Positions 31,995 through 44,764 of a stretch of DNA of 64,000 bases are shown here, piece by piece (within the stretch, counting starts at the first letter, position 1; every line of letters begins with the position of its first letter). Source of the stretch: Amaurobius ferox (taxonomy: Eukaryota > Arthropoda > Arachnida > Araneae > Amaurobiidae). The stretch is from positions 74,305,680 to 74,369,679 of the forward strand of contig OX578152.1 of assembly GCA_951213105.1 (NCBI GenBank), given 5' to 3'. The position numbers and the translations under genes are program-made. The notes beneath the pieces were generated by a model that was given only the letters and a program-made list of their open reading frames with translations, did not search any database and was not told the origin of the DNA.

Positions 31995-32230
31995 CGAGGT
32001 AAGGACGTATCCAGAAATTTCATTTTGGGAAGGGGGGGGGGGGTACAAAGTATAGTGAACTGCCAATCCAAAAAAATGTTTGAAAAAAAACTCACTAAAC
32101 TTGACTAAATTGACTGGATCACAATTGAAGAAGAAATACGAGAGACCAGGCAAGGACATATCCAGAAATTTCATTTCGGGGGGGGGGAGGAGTCCGGTCC
32201 CACCAGACCCCTCTATGAATACGTCATTGT
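31995..32230. mobile_element. hAT-like MITE ends with G runs (two partial units)
   Basis: 'aaggacgtatccagaaattt' 'catttt' plus a G run (31998-32044) and again 'caaggacatatccagaaatt' plus a G run (32151-32190). The second unit ends 'ctctatgaatacgtcattg' (~32230), whose mirror 'caatgacgtattcatagag' matches the start with mismatches. Termini of the type CA-G-GGCGTATCCAG are common in hAT MITEs. No clear 8 bp TSD. Confidence 0.5.
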
Positions 32231-32537
32231 TCCGAGGAGCACGGGGTTGCCTCCAATTCAATTCCATCTGCTGCTGCTGATAGCGATTAGTCAAGCCATT
32301 CTTAATGCTTTTCTTTGCGAATTTTTGAAATTCGTCAGTGTTAGCGATTTACTTTGAAATGGACAACATTAAGCAGTTTCTCCAAAATTCTGTGAAAATT
32401 TTACAATCAGATAAGAATCCCTAACTAAAACTTACCAACTTATGGAGATACTCTCAACCAATAGTAAGAGAGAGAGCAAATCCATAAGTTTTTAAGTCCG
32501 CTTTTGCTTGCCATTTGACCTTCCATCAGCTTTTTAT
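32231..32537. other. No recognised feature
   Basis: A short CTG triplet run (ctgctgctgctga, 32268-32280); nothing else. Confidence 0.35.
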
Positions 32538-32772
32538 AAAATTAACTTTCAGTTTATATTTTGATTTAATTTTCAAATTCTAACGTAAACTTGCATCATA
32601 ACTCGACTTGGCATTTTTTTAACTTGCAATTTTAGTGTTCAAACTAATTTTTTTAATTCTTTTTATAATTTTTTGTATTCGTTCATGGAACAATTACTTT
32701 ACTTTCCCTGTCTGGTAATATTTTAACGGTTTCATAGCTTCAGATGTAATACAAATACAGCATACCAGAGAT
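32538..32772. repeat. Direct repeat J, copy 1
   Basis: From 'aaaattaactttcagtttat' to 'ataccagagat' this segment recurs at 35648-35882 with about 95 percent visual identity. Confidence 0.85.
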
Positions 32773-33259
32773 CAGCCGTAAATTTCGTCTGGTGCTCCTT
32801 CAATCGATGCAACTGCGACGGATAATGATGATTGTGCATGTTTATAAGCATCGTGGTATACTGTAGAGAAAGCCATATGTTGACTACATCAAATGCTTTT
32901 TAATAGAATGCTTCTCAACTCTACAGAAACTGAACAATAAACAACTTGCCTACTTCATGAAACAAGCTCCGAATTTCAGATCTAAAATCCAGTTCTACAA
33001 AGAATATCTGTTTTTGGAAACAACGTGAAATATCTCAGACTGAAATTTGTTTGACCATGACTAATAGTATTGCGTGCTAACATTGGGAGCTGAAGCGTAA
33101 CACCATTGGCTAGATTTCGATCTAGATTGTCATTGGCAGGACAGAATTAGAAGGCTATGACTTTTAGTTAGATCGATGTTTCCATTATGGTCAAAGTACG
33201 ATGGGCTCAAAGTTTGAAATAAAATATATTCATTTTCATATTAAACTATATACACGCGT
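32773..33259. other. No recognised feature
   Basis: Nothing recognised. Confidence 0.35.
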
Positions 33260-33370
33260 AACTTGAATGCACTTGACAAGGCTAACTTGAATGCATTTAG
33301 CAAGGCTAACTTGAATGCATTTGGCAAAGCTAACTTGAATGTATTTGGCAAATGCTAACTTAAACGTATT
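33260..33370. repeat. 24 bp tandem repeat, ~5 copies
   Basis: Unit 'aacttgaatgcatttggcaa' plus ggct, with drift toward the right end. Further short 'atgctaatttgat' repeats follow to 33530. Confidence 0.85.
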
Positions 33371-33950
33371 GTGAAAGTTGTATCCGGCTTATGACTCGGT
33401 TATGTTTGATATTACCATGCTAGACTTATATGCTAATTTGATGCTAGATTTATATGCTAACTGAATATATATGCTAATTTGATACTACCATGCTAGTACT
33501 ATGCACTCGGTACTATGTTTTCATACTACCATTATACGTCCATTGCTAGATGATTTCCATAGTAACAGGAACCATTTTGGATATCAATTTACTGGAATAA
33601 CTTTTTGTTGAAATGTGAAAGAATATGAACATAATTTTGATTTGTAATTATAGAAATTGATTGATTTAAACACAAATTATGGCTTAATGCAGCAAAATTT
33701 TAGTTTGTAATTACTGATGGCGTTTAATGGATGAAATATAGTATAACTTAGCGGAGTTTTGCAGTGTTTGCTGTATGACTTTATTCCTTTCGCAACAAAG
33801 TAATGGTGTACAAGATCCACGATATACAATGTTTTTGGCGTTAAATTATACATTAGCATTGGACGCTTTTATTCATAATAACATATAAAATTATTTCAAA
33901 GTTATCTATTTAACTTATATTTCGCGAAAATTGATCTTTTCAATTAAAAA
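33371..33950. other. AT-rich DNA with short repeats, no gene
   Basis: 'accatgctaga' and 'atatgctaa' words recur between 33410 and 33500. Otherwise nothing recognised. Confidence 0.4.
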
Positions 33951-35294
33951 CAAGAAAGATCAATCATGCATGAAGCATTGATTACGAAACACTTTCCAAC
34001 TTCTTTGCAATTTTATTTAAACATCTCAAAAATGCGATACATTCCTCGGTAATATTTTTAAAATTATCACAATACTGCATTAATTTATTATATTTGAAAA
34101 CTTAAAACGTCATCGAGAGAAATGAACTTCATTCAAATGACGGCATTGAAATATAAAATGCCTGGTTTAAACAGCTCTAAAATTCAATACATTCGTTGGT
34201 AATATTTTTAAAATTAGCATAATACTACAATAATTTATTATATTTGAAAACTTCATCGAAAACAAATTAAATTTATTCAAATGACGTCATCGAAATATAA
34301 CATGCCTGGCTTTCTCTATAAAAGCAGCATTTCATTCATAAACATTTTTCCATTCATTTCATTCATCACAATACAATGATAATTTATTTTATTTAAAAAC
34401 TTAAGACCATGGAGATACAAGTAATTAAACTCTATGCTTAAAACTTCATCGAAAAAATCGTCCTTCTCTCAGTAAAATTAAAGAATATTTCGTTTATATC
34501 AGCTATATTGCAGACTCCATGATCTAAATAATTTTGCGTTAAAGAAATACAGCAATTCTTATACAACTTATTCTACGTATTTTGCTGTTTACATTTTCCA
34601 TAAGTGAAAAGTAGACTTTCACATATGGAAAAAAAGTAGACCTTCACATATGTAGAAATAATCAAAGTTGGATGATCGTTTAAATTCAACTATATTGTAA
34701 TTGCGTTGTTTCAAGATGTAGATGCACAGAATTTAAGCAAAAATAAAGCAGTTTTAGGACGGATACAATACTATATATGAATTAAAAAGAACTTTAAAAA
34801 TCATGATTTTGAGACAAGATGGATGCCATATTTCATTTTGAAGTGGGTCACGTGAAATTTTCATATAATGGTCACGTGAAATTTTCATATAATGGTCACG
34901 TGATCTCTCCATATAAAAAGTGTAATTATTATTTTAATTTTTATTTTGAAAACTACTGAATATATTTTGCTGAATTGTTTTTTATATATTTCATGGGATA
35001 ATTTGAATAAGTTTCGAAGCAATTTGTGAATTTTAAATTCGCTTAAAAAATGTTTGAAAAATTAGGTCTCATAGAGTTCAATGTATTTCATTTTTTCAAC
35101 CCGGGTTCAATCCAAAACTAATTGGGTGATATTATAGATTTATATTCCCATAGATCCCACAGACCGTGTGAACAAACAACATACTAAAATTTCATTTTGT
35201 AAAGTCATTTTTACGGCAGTTATCGTGCTAACGAACAGGCAGACAGAATGAACAAAGTCATAAATACTTTTCAACTATGTTGTAAAGTGTTAAA
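33951..35294 (-). mobile_element. Helitron-like non-autonomous element, family E copy 3 (long form)
   Basis: Reverse orientation: 'caagaaagatcaatcatgca' hairpin end on the left, and 'gttgtaaagtgtt' against a run (35279-35293) on the right, with a CAGGCAGACAG tract at 35236-35250. It carries an internal ~480 bp segment (about 34390-34870) also present in copy 4 but absent from copies 1 and 2. Two tandem 'ggtcacgtgaaattttcata' units lie at 34846-34890. Confidence 0.75.
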
Positions 35295-35387
35295 AAAAGG
35301 AAGGAGGATTGTTACACAAGATTCTATTTTTTTTAAATCACTACACAGGTGAAAAATTAGTCTTGTTATTTACAAATTACCGTCAGT

Positions 35388-35610
35388 AAGTAAAATGCAC
35401 TTTGTGCGAAAGATAATAAAACTTGAGACGTACACAAGCACAAATAATACAATAATTCAGCATACAGCTGTTTCGAGGATACGCTGGATCCGATTCGTCA
35501 AAGCAAGCGAGTCAACAAACCCGAAGTGCAAAAGAAGAATGGGCACAAATAGAAGAAACAGACTGAGTTATATACCCAAAACCTGGATTAAGAGCTTACT
35601 TTAGAAAGCC
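35388..35610 (-). repeat. Repeat family I, left inverted arm
   Basis: Reverse complement of 36485-36700 with moderate divergence ('cagcatacagctgtt', 'tgctggatcc', 'aacaaaccc', 'aatagaagaaacaga' all in order). Together the arms flank the SINE and repeat J copy 2. A 69-codon plus frame here is not considered a gene. Confidence 0.75.
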
Positions 35611-35647
35611 AATCATACCTCTTCGTATCAATCTTCGTACCTCTTCT

Positions 35648-35882
35648 AAAATTAACTTTCAGTTTATATTTTGATTTAATTTTCAAATTCTAGAGTAAAC
35701 TTGCATCATATCTTAACTTGGCATTTTTTTAACTTGGAATTTTAGTCTTCAAACTAATTTTTTTTTAGTTCTTTTATAACTATTTGTATTCGTTCATGGA
35801 ACAATTACTTCAATTTCCCTGTCTGGTAATAGTTTAACGGTTTCATAGCTTCAGATGTAATACAAATACCCTATACCAGAGA
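35648..35882. repeat. Direct repeat J, copy 2
   Basis: See the copy at 32538. Directly after it, 35890-35943 is a short fragment of family E ('aaaacttcatcgaaaataat'). Confidence 0.85.
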
Positions 35883-35968
35883 TTACAAACTTAAAACTTC
35901 ATCGAAAATAATTAACTTCATTCAAATGACGGCATTGAATAAAATGGCTGACCTTTGGAGCTCATAAG

Positions 35969-36260
35969 TTGTTTTTGTTGTTGAGACGCAGACCGTCCGA
36001 CCTACCAGAAAGGTGTAAGGTAACTGTTTGGACGGCCTGGGATGTACCACCCAATTTAGACCGGAACCCAGTGGGGGAAGCATCCACAGGGACCGTATCC
36101 AACTTCCCCTACCACCAACCTCTCGGAACGACTTACGGATCCACATGTTTAACGTGATCGTACTCCGCGTGAACACGGCGGCAGTTTTGTCAGTGGCGGG
36201 AATCGAACCCGGGCCTACCGAGTGCATTTCCCGCGCGCTAACCACTGGGCTACCGCGCCC
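35969..36260 (-). mobile_element. tRNA-derived SINE, copy 1
   Basis: On the minus strand it starts 'gggcgcggtagcccagtggt' with a canonical A box, has the B box 'ggttcgattcc' (36199-36209 in reverse) and a ~200 bp body, and ends in an ACAAC/AAAAAC tail (35969-35985). A degenerate 12 bp repeat ('taagagcgtcaa' / 'tatgagctccaa') flanks it and may be a TSD. The tail resembles the AAC tail of the LINE at 6870-7373, which may be the type of partner that moved it. Confidence 0.85.
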
Positions 36261-36275
36261 TTGACGCTCTTATGT

Positions 36276-36312
36276 TGAAGGCCCAGACCACACAGCCAAC
36301 CCAAAGGCTGGG
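36276..36312 (-). mobile_element. Ultra-short retroposon-like insertion, copy 4 (37 bp)
   Basis: Minus-strand reading ends 'gggttggctgtgtggtctgg' 'gccttca'. It is flanked by a perfect 10 bp direct repeat (gctcttatgt) at 36266-36275 and 36313-36322, and lies against the 5' end of the SINE. The shortest copy in the window. Confidence 0.65.
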
Positions 36313-36324
36313 GCTCTTATGTGT

Positions 36325-36700
36325 CATTTTATCCTATTTTTCGTCTTGTTTGGTCTCATTTAATCTTATTCGGACTTGTCTGGATATTCCTGTTGTGATT
36401 TGTCGCACGCCTATCTTGTTACTTCTCGTTTCGAATTGGCTGGACTATTCATCATTCTGCTTTCTGATTGGTTCTCTTAGGTGAATTCGTAATCCAGGTC
36501 TTGGGCATATAACCTCCTCTGTTTCTTCTATTGGCGCCCATTCCTCTTTAGGACTTTGGGTTTGTTGTTTCTCTTGCACTGACGAAGAGGATCCAGCATA
36601 TCTTCGGAACAGCTGTATGCTGCCTTAGTGTGCTATTTGTGCTTATATACGTTGTTTAAGTTTTCCGTACAATTTACTTTGTTGTGAGACACATTATAGA
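36325..36700 (+). repeat. Repeat family I, right copy
   Basis: The first part (36325-36497) matches 29555-29755; the second part (36485-36700) is the right arm of the inverted repeat with 35388-35610. So the family I unit spans at least 375 bp here. Confidence 0.7.
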
Positions 36701-36935
36701 AAACAAAGGCATATTTATTTTCTGAATTTGTGAAATTTTGAAAAATTAAAAAAATTACTTTTCATATGCTATGTTTTCAAAATGCCAAAACTTCAAAATT
36801 AATTAGGATACAAATTTACTTTTGTGATTTAAGTATCATCATATCCTGGGCTATGAAAATATGCATTCCTATCTTTAATATTGCTCTCCAAACAATTTTA
36901 AAATCTATTATTATTATTATTATTATATATACTAA

Positions 36936-39900
36936 CTAGCAGCATACCCGTTCTTCGTACGGAGTATATACTATAAAGAAACTTGAAATTCATAATCATG
37001 CCCAAATTCTTATAGTATACTAAATAACATGTTTAATCAAAATATTCTGTTAAAATATTTAATATAATGCTCCTAAAAAGAAGTTTAAGAATCTCTGTTC
37101 TCGCTATATAAAATTATCTTCATGGACATATCTGAAGAATAAAACATCTTGGACCCCTTATGTAAGCAAATATAAAAAAAAATATGGAATTGAATCAATA
37201 TATGCAAAATAAAAGCGTTAAAATTGTATGGGACCCGTACTAATTATATACGCGAATATTAGAAAATATAACCTGTATTAGTAGATTACATGTATAAATT
37301 GAAAATACCAATAAACGCGTAATCTTTAAATCTGAAGACAGTCATTTATTCCAATATATGTCAAAATTAAAGTGCTAAAATTATATGGGAAGATATACAC
37401 GTACTACTTATAATGTCCGATTATTAGAAGACGATTACCCGTTTTGCAATATGAGTCACAAATGTTTTTTGGTAAAATACAACAGACGACGTAATAAATT
37501 GAATATATAATTAATCCCCTTAATCTTCATACCAGAAGACTGTACTTGATTCCAATATATATGCCAATATACCTGTACTACTTATATTCTCGTAGGTTAG
37601 AAGATATACCCGTGCATTCCTAGAAGATTGCTCGTACAACGTACAATATGCGTGTGTCAGCAATTTTTGCCGCAATAAAACAATGGCGTAATAACTTAAA
37701 AATTTCAATAATCCCTGAATCAATAATTCCGGAAAATATCAATAATAATAATGTTTAAACCTGAAGAGTATAATTGATATTATCCAGTCCAAAATGAAAT
37801 GGCAATGAAATTTATTTTATATACATATCTTCATTATTCAAATCGGAAAGGATTTAATAAAAATCGTCTGCCGCATAAACACATTGGATTTAAATCCGTT
37901 GCTAAGCGACATGATATCATTTGCTTCAAATAAATTGGTAGAAAAAATATCGTCTAAATAGTTATATTTCTATGGAACATTTGGCGACAGTTTCGTCAAA
38001 TTAGCGACATTTTAAAAAATCGCCAAATTTATCGCCAAGTGGGACTGTAGAACTGACAGTTACACTTTGCGACAAATTGACGAAATATCATCACAATACT
38101 ATCCTCTAACAAAAAACAATTAATATCATTTATGTAGCGCAATTTTATCAATTTCAAGATATTTTTATAGATTTGAAAACATTTTTATCAATTTGGTGAC
38201 ATTTTAAAAATTCGCTAAATGTATTACTAAGTAGGATGGTTGGTCTGACAGATAAATGCTAACCAAACATCATTTCAGTACTCTCTTCTAACAAAACAAA
38301 AAAAAATTTCATTGATATGTAGAAGACCCAAGCCACACGACCAACCCGAAGATTTATGGCAGCTGTTTGTGGGTCGTTTATATCAATTTGGCGACATTTC
38401 CGTCAATTTGGCAAAGTTTAAGAAAAGTTGTCAAATTAGCGATATCCCTCCAAATTCGTAGCTTTGAATTTGCAGATCTGAATGAAACATTCTTATCCCG
38501 TTTCAATATACTAAATGAAAACACTACAATTGTATTAGAAGATATACCCGCTCTACTCTTTTTCTGTTTCAACAATCGGCTATATGAATTTATTGGCAAA
38601 ACACAATATATGAGTTTAGTAGCTAAATGCGATATAAGCTTGAAAACTCTTTGCCAAAATAAATGAAATTGATGTACGCAGTCAGCAATTAATATAATTA
38701 AAAGAAAAATCAAACCGTCCATTCATAAGATATGCTTTTATATCCATTTATCCATTTATTTATTATTTAAATCGAAAAAAAATAATAAAAACATTAACAA
38801 ACACATTTAATTTAATTGCGATGCCGAGCAACATGATATATCCTCCTAAAATGTTAAAATTTATTAACCACTAACAGCACACGCGTTATTCGTACGGAGT
38901 GTATAATTTAAAGAAACTTAAAGTTCGCAATCATGTGCAAATTCTGTTAAAATATTAAATTTATTGCTCCTAAAGAGAAGTTTAAGAATATATGTTCTCA
39001 CTATACAAAATTATCTTCACAATCAGATCTGAAGAATAAAACACCCTGCCCCCTTTTGTAAGCAAATTTACAGAAGAAAAAATAGGAAATGAATGAATAT
39101 ATGCAACCCCGTACTAATTATATTGTCGCAGATCAGAAAATATGCCAATGTGTTAGTAGAAGATTATCCGTATTACAATATGCGTCTCAAAAATATTTGC
39201 CAAAATAAAAGAGATGACGTAATAAATTGAAAACATCAATAATATCCGTACTCTTTATACCAGAAGGTCGTAATTGATTCCCATATATGCCAATATATAT
39301 CAAAACATATGTCAATATACCTGTACTACTTATATTCTCGTAGATTAAAAGATATACACGTGTATTTGTAGAAGATTCGTACAACATACAATATATGAGT
39401 TTAAACAATTTTTGTCATAATAAAATAATTGCATAATAACTTGAAGATATCAATAATCCTTGAATCAATAATCCCCGAAAATATAAATAATAATAGTTTT
39501 TAAACCTGAAGACCGTAATTGATATTATCCAGTCAAAAATGCTATAAGAAAAATCAAATCGTTCTTTTCTAAAATATATTTTTATATCCATTTATTTATT
39601 ATTCAAATCGAAAAAATAATTATTAAAATTAACAGACAGATTTAATTTAATTGCGTTTCTGAGTAACATGATATAAGATAGAATCTTATAACATGTTAAA
39701 TATGTCATGTCTTATAACATAAACTGCGAAATTAAATAACGATTTTGATTTCTCTATACTTCTCATTGTTCCGTAAAAGCTTGTTTTAAATAAACCATGA
39801 ACCATGGAGATAGATTTCCCCTTTAAATCATGTTTCAAACAATTCATGTTTTCAGAAAGTGACTAATTAACGCAAAAAATCTCCCATCAAACTCAGAGAT

Positions 39901-40268
39901 TAAATTTTAATTCACTTTCAAACGATTTTCAAGCTTTTCGTTTGGATAAACCACGGAGTTAGGGAGTAGAACTCCTAGGAAAAAGTTCCGTTTTTCATTA
40001 ATATCTCGACAACCCCAGGTCTTAGAAACTCGAAACTTACACAAAATTTATGGGGGGATATTTCAAGGCTATTCACCAAATTTCATTAAATTCGGTTCAG
40101 CCGTTTTTCCGTGATGATGGGACAAACGAAAATTTCGTTTTTTACTAATATCTCGAGAACCACTGGTTGTAGAAACTCAAAACACGGATATAATTTTAAG
40201 TGGGTCTATTTCTGGGCTACCCACAAAATTTCATCAAATTCGGTTCAGCCGTTCTCCCGTGATGGTGT

Positions 40269-40310
<42 letters not shown>

Positions 40311-40332
40311 TTTTCATTTTTATTTATATAGA
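36936..40332 (-). mobile_element. Non-autonomous Helitron, family B copy 1
   Basis: Read on the minus strand, the element begins TC ('tctatataaataaaaatgaa') followed by a (CTGT)n tract, and ends with the hairpin 'ccgtacgaagaacgg' then 'gtatgctgctag', with T as the next base. TC start, CTAG end, 3' hairpin about 8-12 nt upstream and insertion between A and T are the classic Helitron marks. It contains a second internal 3'-end-like start at 38871 ('ctaacagcacacgcgttatt' on plus), so it consists of two fused partial copies (1.9 + 1.5 kb). A tiny retroposon-like insert lies at ~38322-38374. No RepHel protein. Confidence 0.85.
38322..38374 (-). mobile_element. Ultra-short retroposon-like insertion, copy 5
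   Basis: Minus-strand reading 'ccataaatcttcgggttggt' 'cgtgtggcttgggtcttc'. The equivalent site in family B copy 3 (about 52185) lacks it, which gives an empty-site comparison. The same insert is in the tandem copy at ~41737-41789. No clean TSD remains. Confidence 0.6.
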
Positions 40333-43300
40333 CTAGCAGCATACCCGTTCTTCGTACGGAGTATATAATATAAAGAAACTTGAAATTCATAATCATGCCC
40401 AAATTCTTATAGTATACTAAATGACATGTTTAATCAAAATATTCTGTTAAAATATTTAATATAATGCTCCTAAAAAGAAGTTTAAGAATCTCTGTTCTCG
40501 CTATATAAAATTATCTTCATGGACATATCTGAAGAATAAAACATCTTGGACTCCTTATGTAAGCAAATATAAAAAAAAATATGGAATTGAATCAATATAT
40601 GCAAAATAAAAGCGTTAAAATTGTATGGGACCCGTACTAATTATATACGCGAATATTAGAAAATATAACCTGTATTAGTAGATTACATGTATAAATTGAA
40701 AATACCAATAAACCCGTAATCTTTAAATCTGAAGACAGTCATTTATTCCAATATATGTCAAAATTAAAGTGCTAAAATTATATGGGGAGATATACACGTA
40801 CTACTTATAATGTCCGATTATTAGTAGAAGATTACCCGTTTTGCAATATGAGTCACAAATGTTTTTTGGTAAAATACAACAGACGACGTAATAAATTGAA
40901 TATATAATTAATCCCCTTAATCTTCATACCAGAAGACTGTACTTGATTCCAATATATATGTCAAAATATATGCCAATATATCTGTACTACTTATATTCTC
41001 GTAGGTTAGAAGATATACCCGTGCATTCCTAGAAGATTACTCGTACAACGTACAATATGCGTGTGTCAGCAATTTTTGCCGCAATAAAACAATGGCGTAA
41101 TAACTTAAAAATATCAATAATCCCTGAATCTATAATTCCGGAAAATATCAATAATAATAATGTTTAAACCTGAAGAGTATAATTGATATTATCCAGTCCA
41201 AAATGAAATGGCAATGAAATTTATTTTATATACATATCTTCATTATTCAAATCGGAAAGGATTTAATAAAAATCGTCTGCCGCATAAACACATTGGATTT
41301 AAATCCGTTGCTAAGCGACATGATATCATTTGCTTCAAATAAATTGGTAGAAAAAATATCGTCTAAATAGTTATATTTCTATGGAACATTTGGCGACAGT
41401 TTCGTCAAATAAGCGACATTTTAAAAAATCGCCAAATTTATCGCCAAGTGGGACTGTAGAACTGACAGTTCCACTTTGCGACAAATTGACGAAATATCAT
41501 CACAATACTATCCCCTAACAAAAAACAATTAATATCATTTATGTAGCGCAATTTTATCAATTTCAAGATATTTTTATAGATTTGAAAACATTTTTATCAA
41601 TTTGGTGACATTTTAAAAATTCGCTAAATGTATTACTAAGTAGGATGGTTGGTCTGACAGATAAATGCTAACCAAACATCATTTCAGTACTCTCTTCTAA
41701 CAAAACAACAAAAAAATTTCATTGATATGTAGAAGACCCAAGCCACACGACCAACCCGAAGGTTTATGGCAGCTGTTTGTGTGTCGTTTATATCAATTTG
41801 GCGACATTTCCGTCAATTTGGCAAAGTTTAAGAAAAGTTGTCAAATTAGCGATATCCCTCCAAATTCGTAGCTTTGAATTTGCAGATCTGAATGAAACAT
41901 TCTTATCCCGTTTCAATATACTAAATGAAAACACTACAATTGTATTAGAAGATATACCCGCTCTACTCTTTTTCTGTTTCAACAATCGGCTATATGAATT
42001 TATTGGCTAAACACAATATATGAGTTTAGTAGCTAAATACGATATAAGCTTGAAAACTCTTTGCCAAAATAAATGAAATTGATGTACGCAGTCAGCAATT
42101 AATATAATTAAAAGAAAAATCAAACCGTCCATTCATAAGATATACTTTTATATCCATTTATCCATTTATTTATTATTTAAATCGAAAAAAAATAATAAAA
42201 ACATTAACAAACACATTTAATTGAATTGCGATGCCGAGCAACATGATATATCCTCCTAAAATGTTAAAATTTATTAACCACTAACAGCACACCCGTTATT
42301 CGTACGGAGTGTATAATTTAAAGAAACTTAAAATTCGCAATCATGTGCAAATTCTGTTAAAATATTAAATTTATTACTCCTAAAGAGAAGTTTAAGAATA
42401 TATGTTCTCACTATGCAAAATTATCTTCACGATCAGATCTGAAGAATAAAACATCCCGCCCCCTTTTGTAAGCAAATTTACAGAAGAAAAAATAGGAATT
42501 GAATGAATATATGCAACCCCGTACTAATTATATTGTCGCAGATCAGAAAATATGCCAATATGTCAGTAGAAGATTACCCGTATTACAATATGCGTCTCAA
42601 AAATATTTGCCAAAATAAAAGAGATGACGTAATAAATTGAAAACATCAATAATATCCGTACTCTTTATACCAGAAGGTCGTAATTGATTCCAATATATGC
42701 CAATATATATCAAAACATATGTCAATATACCTGTACTACTTATATTCTCGTAGATTAAAAGATATACACATGTATTTGTAGAAGATTCGTACAACATACA
42801 ATATATGAGTTTAAACAATTTTTGTCATAACAAAATAATTGCATAATAACTTGAAAATATCAATAACCCTTGAATCAATAATCCCCGAAAATATAAATAA
42901 TAATAATTTTTAAACATGAAGACCGTAATTGATATTATCCAGTCAAAAATGCTATAAGAAAAATCAAATCGTTCTTTTCCAAAATATATTTTTATATCCA
43001 TTTATTTATTATTCAAATCGAAAAAATAATTATTAAAAGTAACAGACAGATTTAATTTAATTGCGTTTCTGAGTAACATGATATAAGATAGAGTCTTATA
43101 ACATGTTAAATATGTCATGTCTTATAACATAAACTGCGAAATTAAATAACGATTTTGATTTCTCTATACTTCTCATTGTTCCGTAAAAGCTTGTTTTAAA
43201 TAAACCATGAACCATGGAGATAGATTTCCCCTTTAAATCATGTTTCAAACAATTCATGTTTTCAGAAAGTGACTAATTAACGCAAAAAATCTCCCATCAA

Positions 43301-43678
43301 ACTCAGAGATTAAATTTTAATTCACTTTCAAACGATTTTCAAGCTTTTCGTTTGGATAAACCACGGAGTTAGGGAGTAGAACTCCTAGGAAAAAGTTCCG
43401 TTTTTCATTAATATCTCGACAACCCCAGGTCTTAGAAACTCGAAACTTGGACAAAATTTATGGGGGGATATTTCAAGGCTATTCACCAAATTTCATTAAA
43501 TTCGGTTCAGCCGTTTTTCCGTGATGATGAGACAAACGAAAATTTCGTTTTTTACTAATATCTCGAGAACCACTGGTCGTAGAAACTCAAAACACGGATA
43601 TAATTTTAAGTGGGGCTATTTCTGGGCTACCCACAAAATTTCATCAAATTCGGTTTAGCCGTTCTCCCGTGATGGTGT

Positions 43679-43724
<46 letters not shown>

Positions 43725-43746
43725 TTTTCATTTTTATTTATATAGA
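40333..43746 (-). mobile_element. Non-autonomous Helitron, family B copy 2 (head-to-tail tandem)
   Basis: Nearly identical to copy 1 over 3.4 kb (scattered SNPs, 1-2 bp indels). The junction 'tatataga/ctagcagcat' at 40332/40333 joins the 5' TC end of one copy to the CTAG end of the next with no base in between. On the far side the plus base after 'tataga' is T, as expected for an A/T target. Confidence 0.85.
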
Positions 43747-44764
43747 TTGCGAAGTGTCCGTCTGTCTGTCCGTCTGTCTGTCACGCCTTTTTAGGCACTT
43801 CCCGAATAGATAGAGACTTGTAATTTGGTACACGGCTCGGTCGTTCGATAAAACCCCCTGGAAAAATCGAATTTTTCGAAAACGTTCTATAGAGGGGGTG
43901 GCCCACACCAAAACGTTCGAAAAGTGAAACGACGGGAAAGCATGCTTTGCGATGAGATAGAGACTTCAAATTTGGTGTATAGGTAAATCGTTCGAAAGGA
44001 AGAAAGTGTGCAATTTCAGATTTCCAATATTTTCTACTTAAGGGGGAGTGCAGCACACCAAATCGTTCGAAAAGTGAAATGATAGGAGAGCATGCTTTGC
44101 GATGAGGTAGAGACTTCAAATTTGGTGTATGGGTAAATCGTTCGAAAGGCAGACAGTGTGCATTTTCAGATTTCCAATATTTTCTACTCAAGGGGGTGCC
44201 GCACACCAAAACGTTCGAAAAGTGAAATGATAGGAAAGCCTGCTTTGCGATAAGATAGGTACTTCAAATTTGGTATATAGGTAAACCGTTAGAAAGGAAG
44301 AAAGTGTGTAATTTTAGATTTCCAATATTTCCTACTTAAGGGGGTGTCGCACACAAATATGTTCGATTTTCCGAATAAATGAGAAACGGCCCCTTTAAAA
44401 TTTGATAGAGGCTCAAAATTTTAAATATAGACTAATCATTTGATGAAAACACCCAAAACGAATATAATTTTTTAAAAATGTTCGTTTAAGGGGTTTTCCA
44501 GAGGAAAACGTTCGAAATGTGAATTGATAAAAAAAAAACATGCTTCGAAATAAGATACAGACTTCAAATTTGGTGTACAGGTAGATAGTTCAAAAGGAAG
44601 AACATGTGCAATTTCAGTTTTCCGATATTTTGAACTTTTGGGGGTGCCTCAAAACTAAATGTTCGATTTGTCGAATAAATGAGAAACGCGAATTATTGAA
44701 AAATTTACATTATTCAGGGGTTGCTTAATGTGGGGCCGTTGATTTTCAACGGGTATGCGGCTAG
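43747..44764 (+). mobile_element. Non-autonomous Helitron, family C copy 1
   Basis: Starts 'ttgcgaagtgtccgtctgtc' directly after family B and ends with hairpin 'ccgttgattttcaacgg' (44736-44752), then 'gtatgcggctag' and T. The hairpin-plus-CTAG end is related to that of family B in reverse. Inside are ~152 bp modules ('aaaacgttcgaaaagtgaaa', 'gagatagagacttcaaattt', 'ggtgtatgggtaaatcgttc'). Minus-strand frames of 119-155 codons through the modules repeat a ~50-residue unit with 'LFERFGV' and 'RKYWKSE'; they persist because the module length is close to a multiple of three, and are not taken as genes. Confidence 0.8.

Noticed and set aside
31821..32294. 157-codon minus frame
   Set aside because: Antisense of the LINE ORF1 end and hAT-like repeats with G runs (Pro-rich stretches).
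35922..36264. Frames of 62-107 codons on both strands
   Set aside because: They lie across the tRNA-derived SINE, which is noncoding.
38367..42010. 99-114 codon frames duplicated at 38367 and 41777
   Set aside because: Identical because the 3.4 kb Helitron is duplicated; the third copy near 52127 is broken, and the sequence includes the 'aatttggcgacattt' word common to noncoding repeats.
43680..43730. CRISPR-like regular repeats in CAGACAGA tracts and in the family C modules
   Set aside because: Tetranucleotide microsatellite and long tandem modules; no unique spacers between short palindromic repeats, and the genome is eukaryotic.
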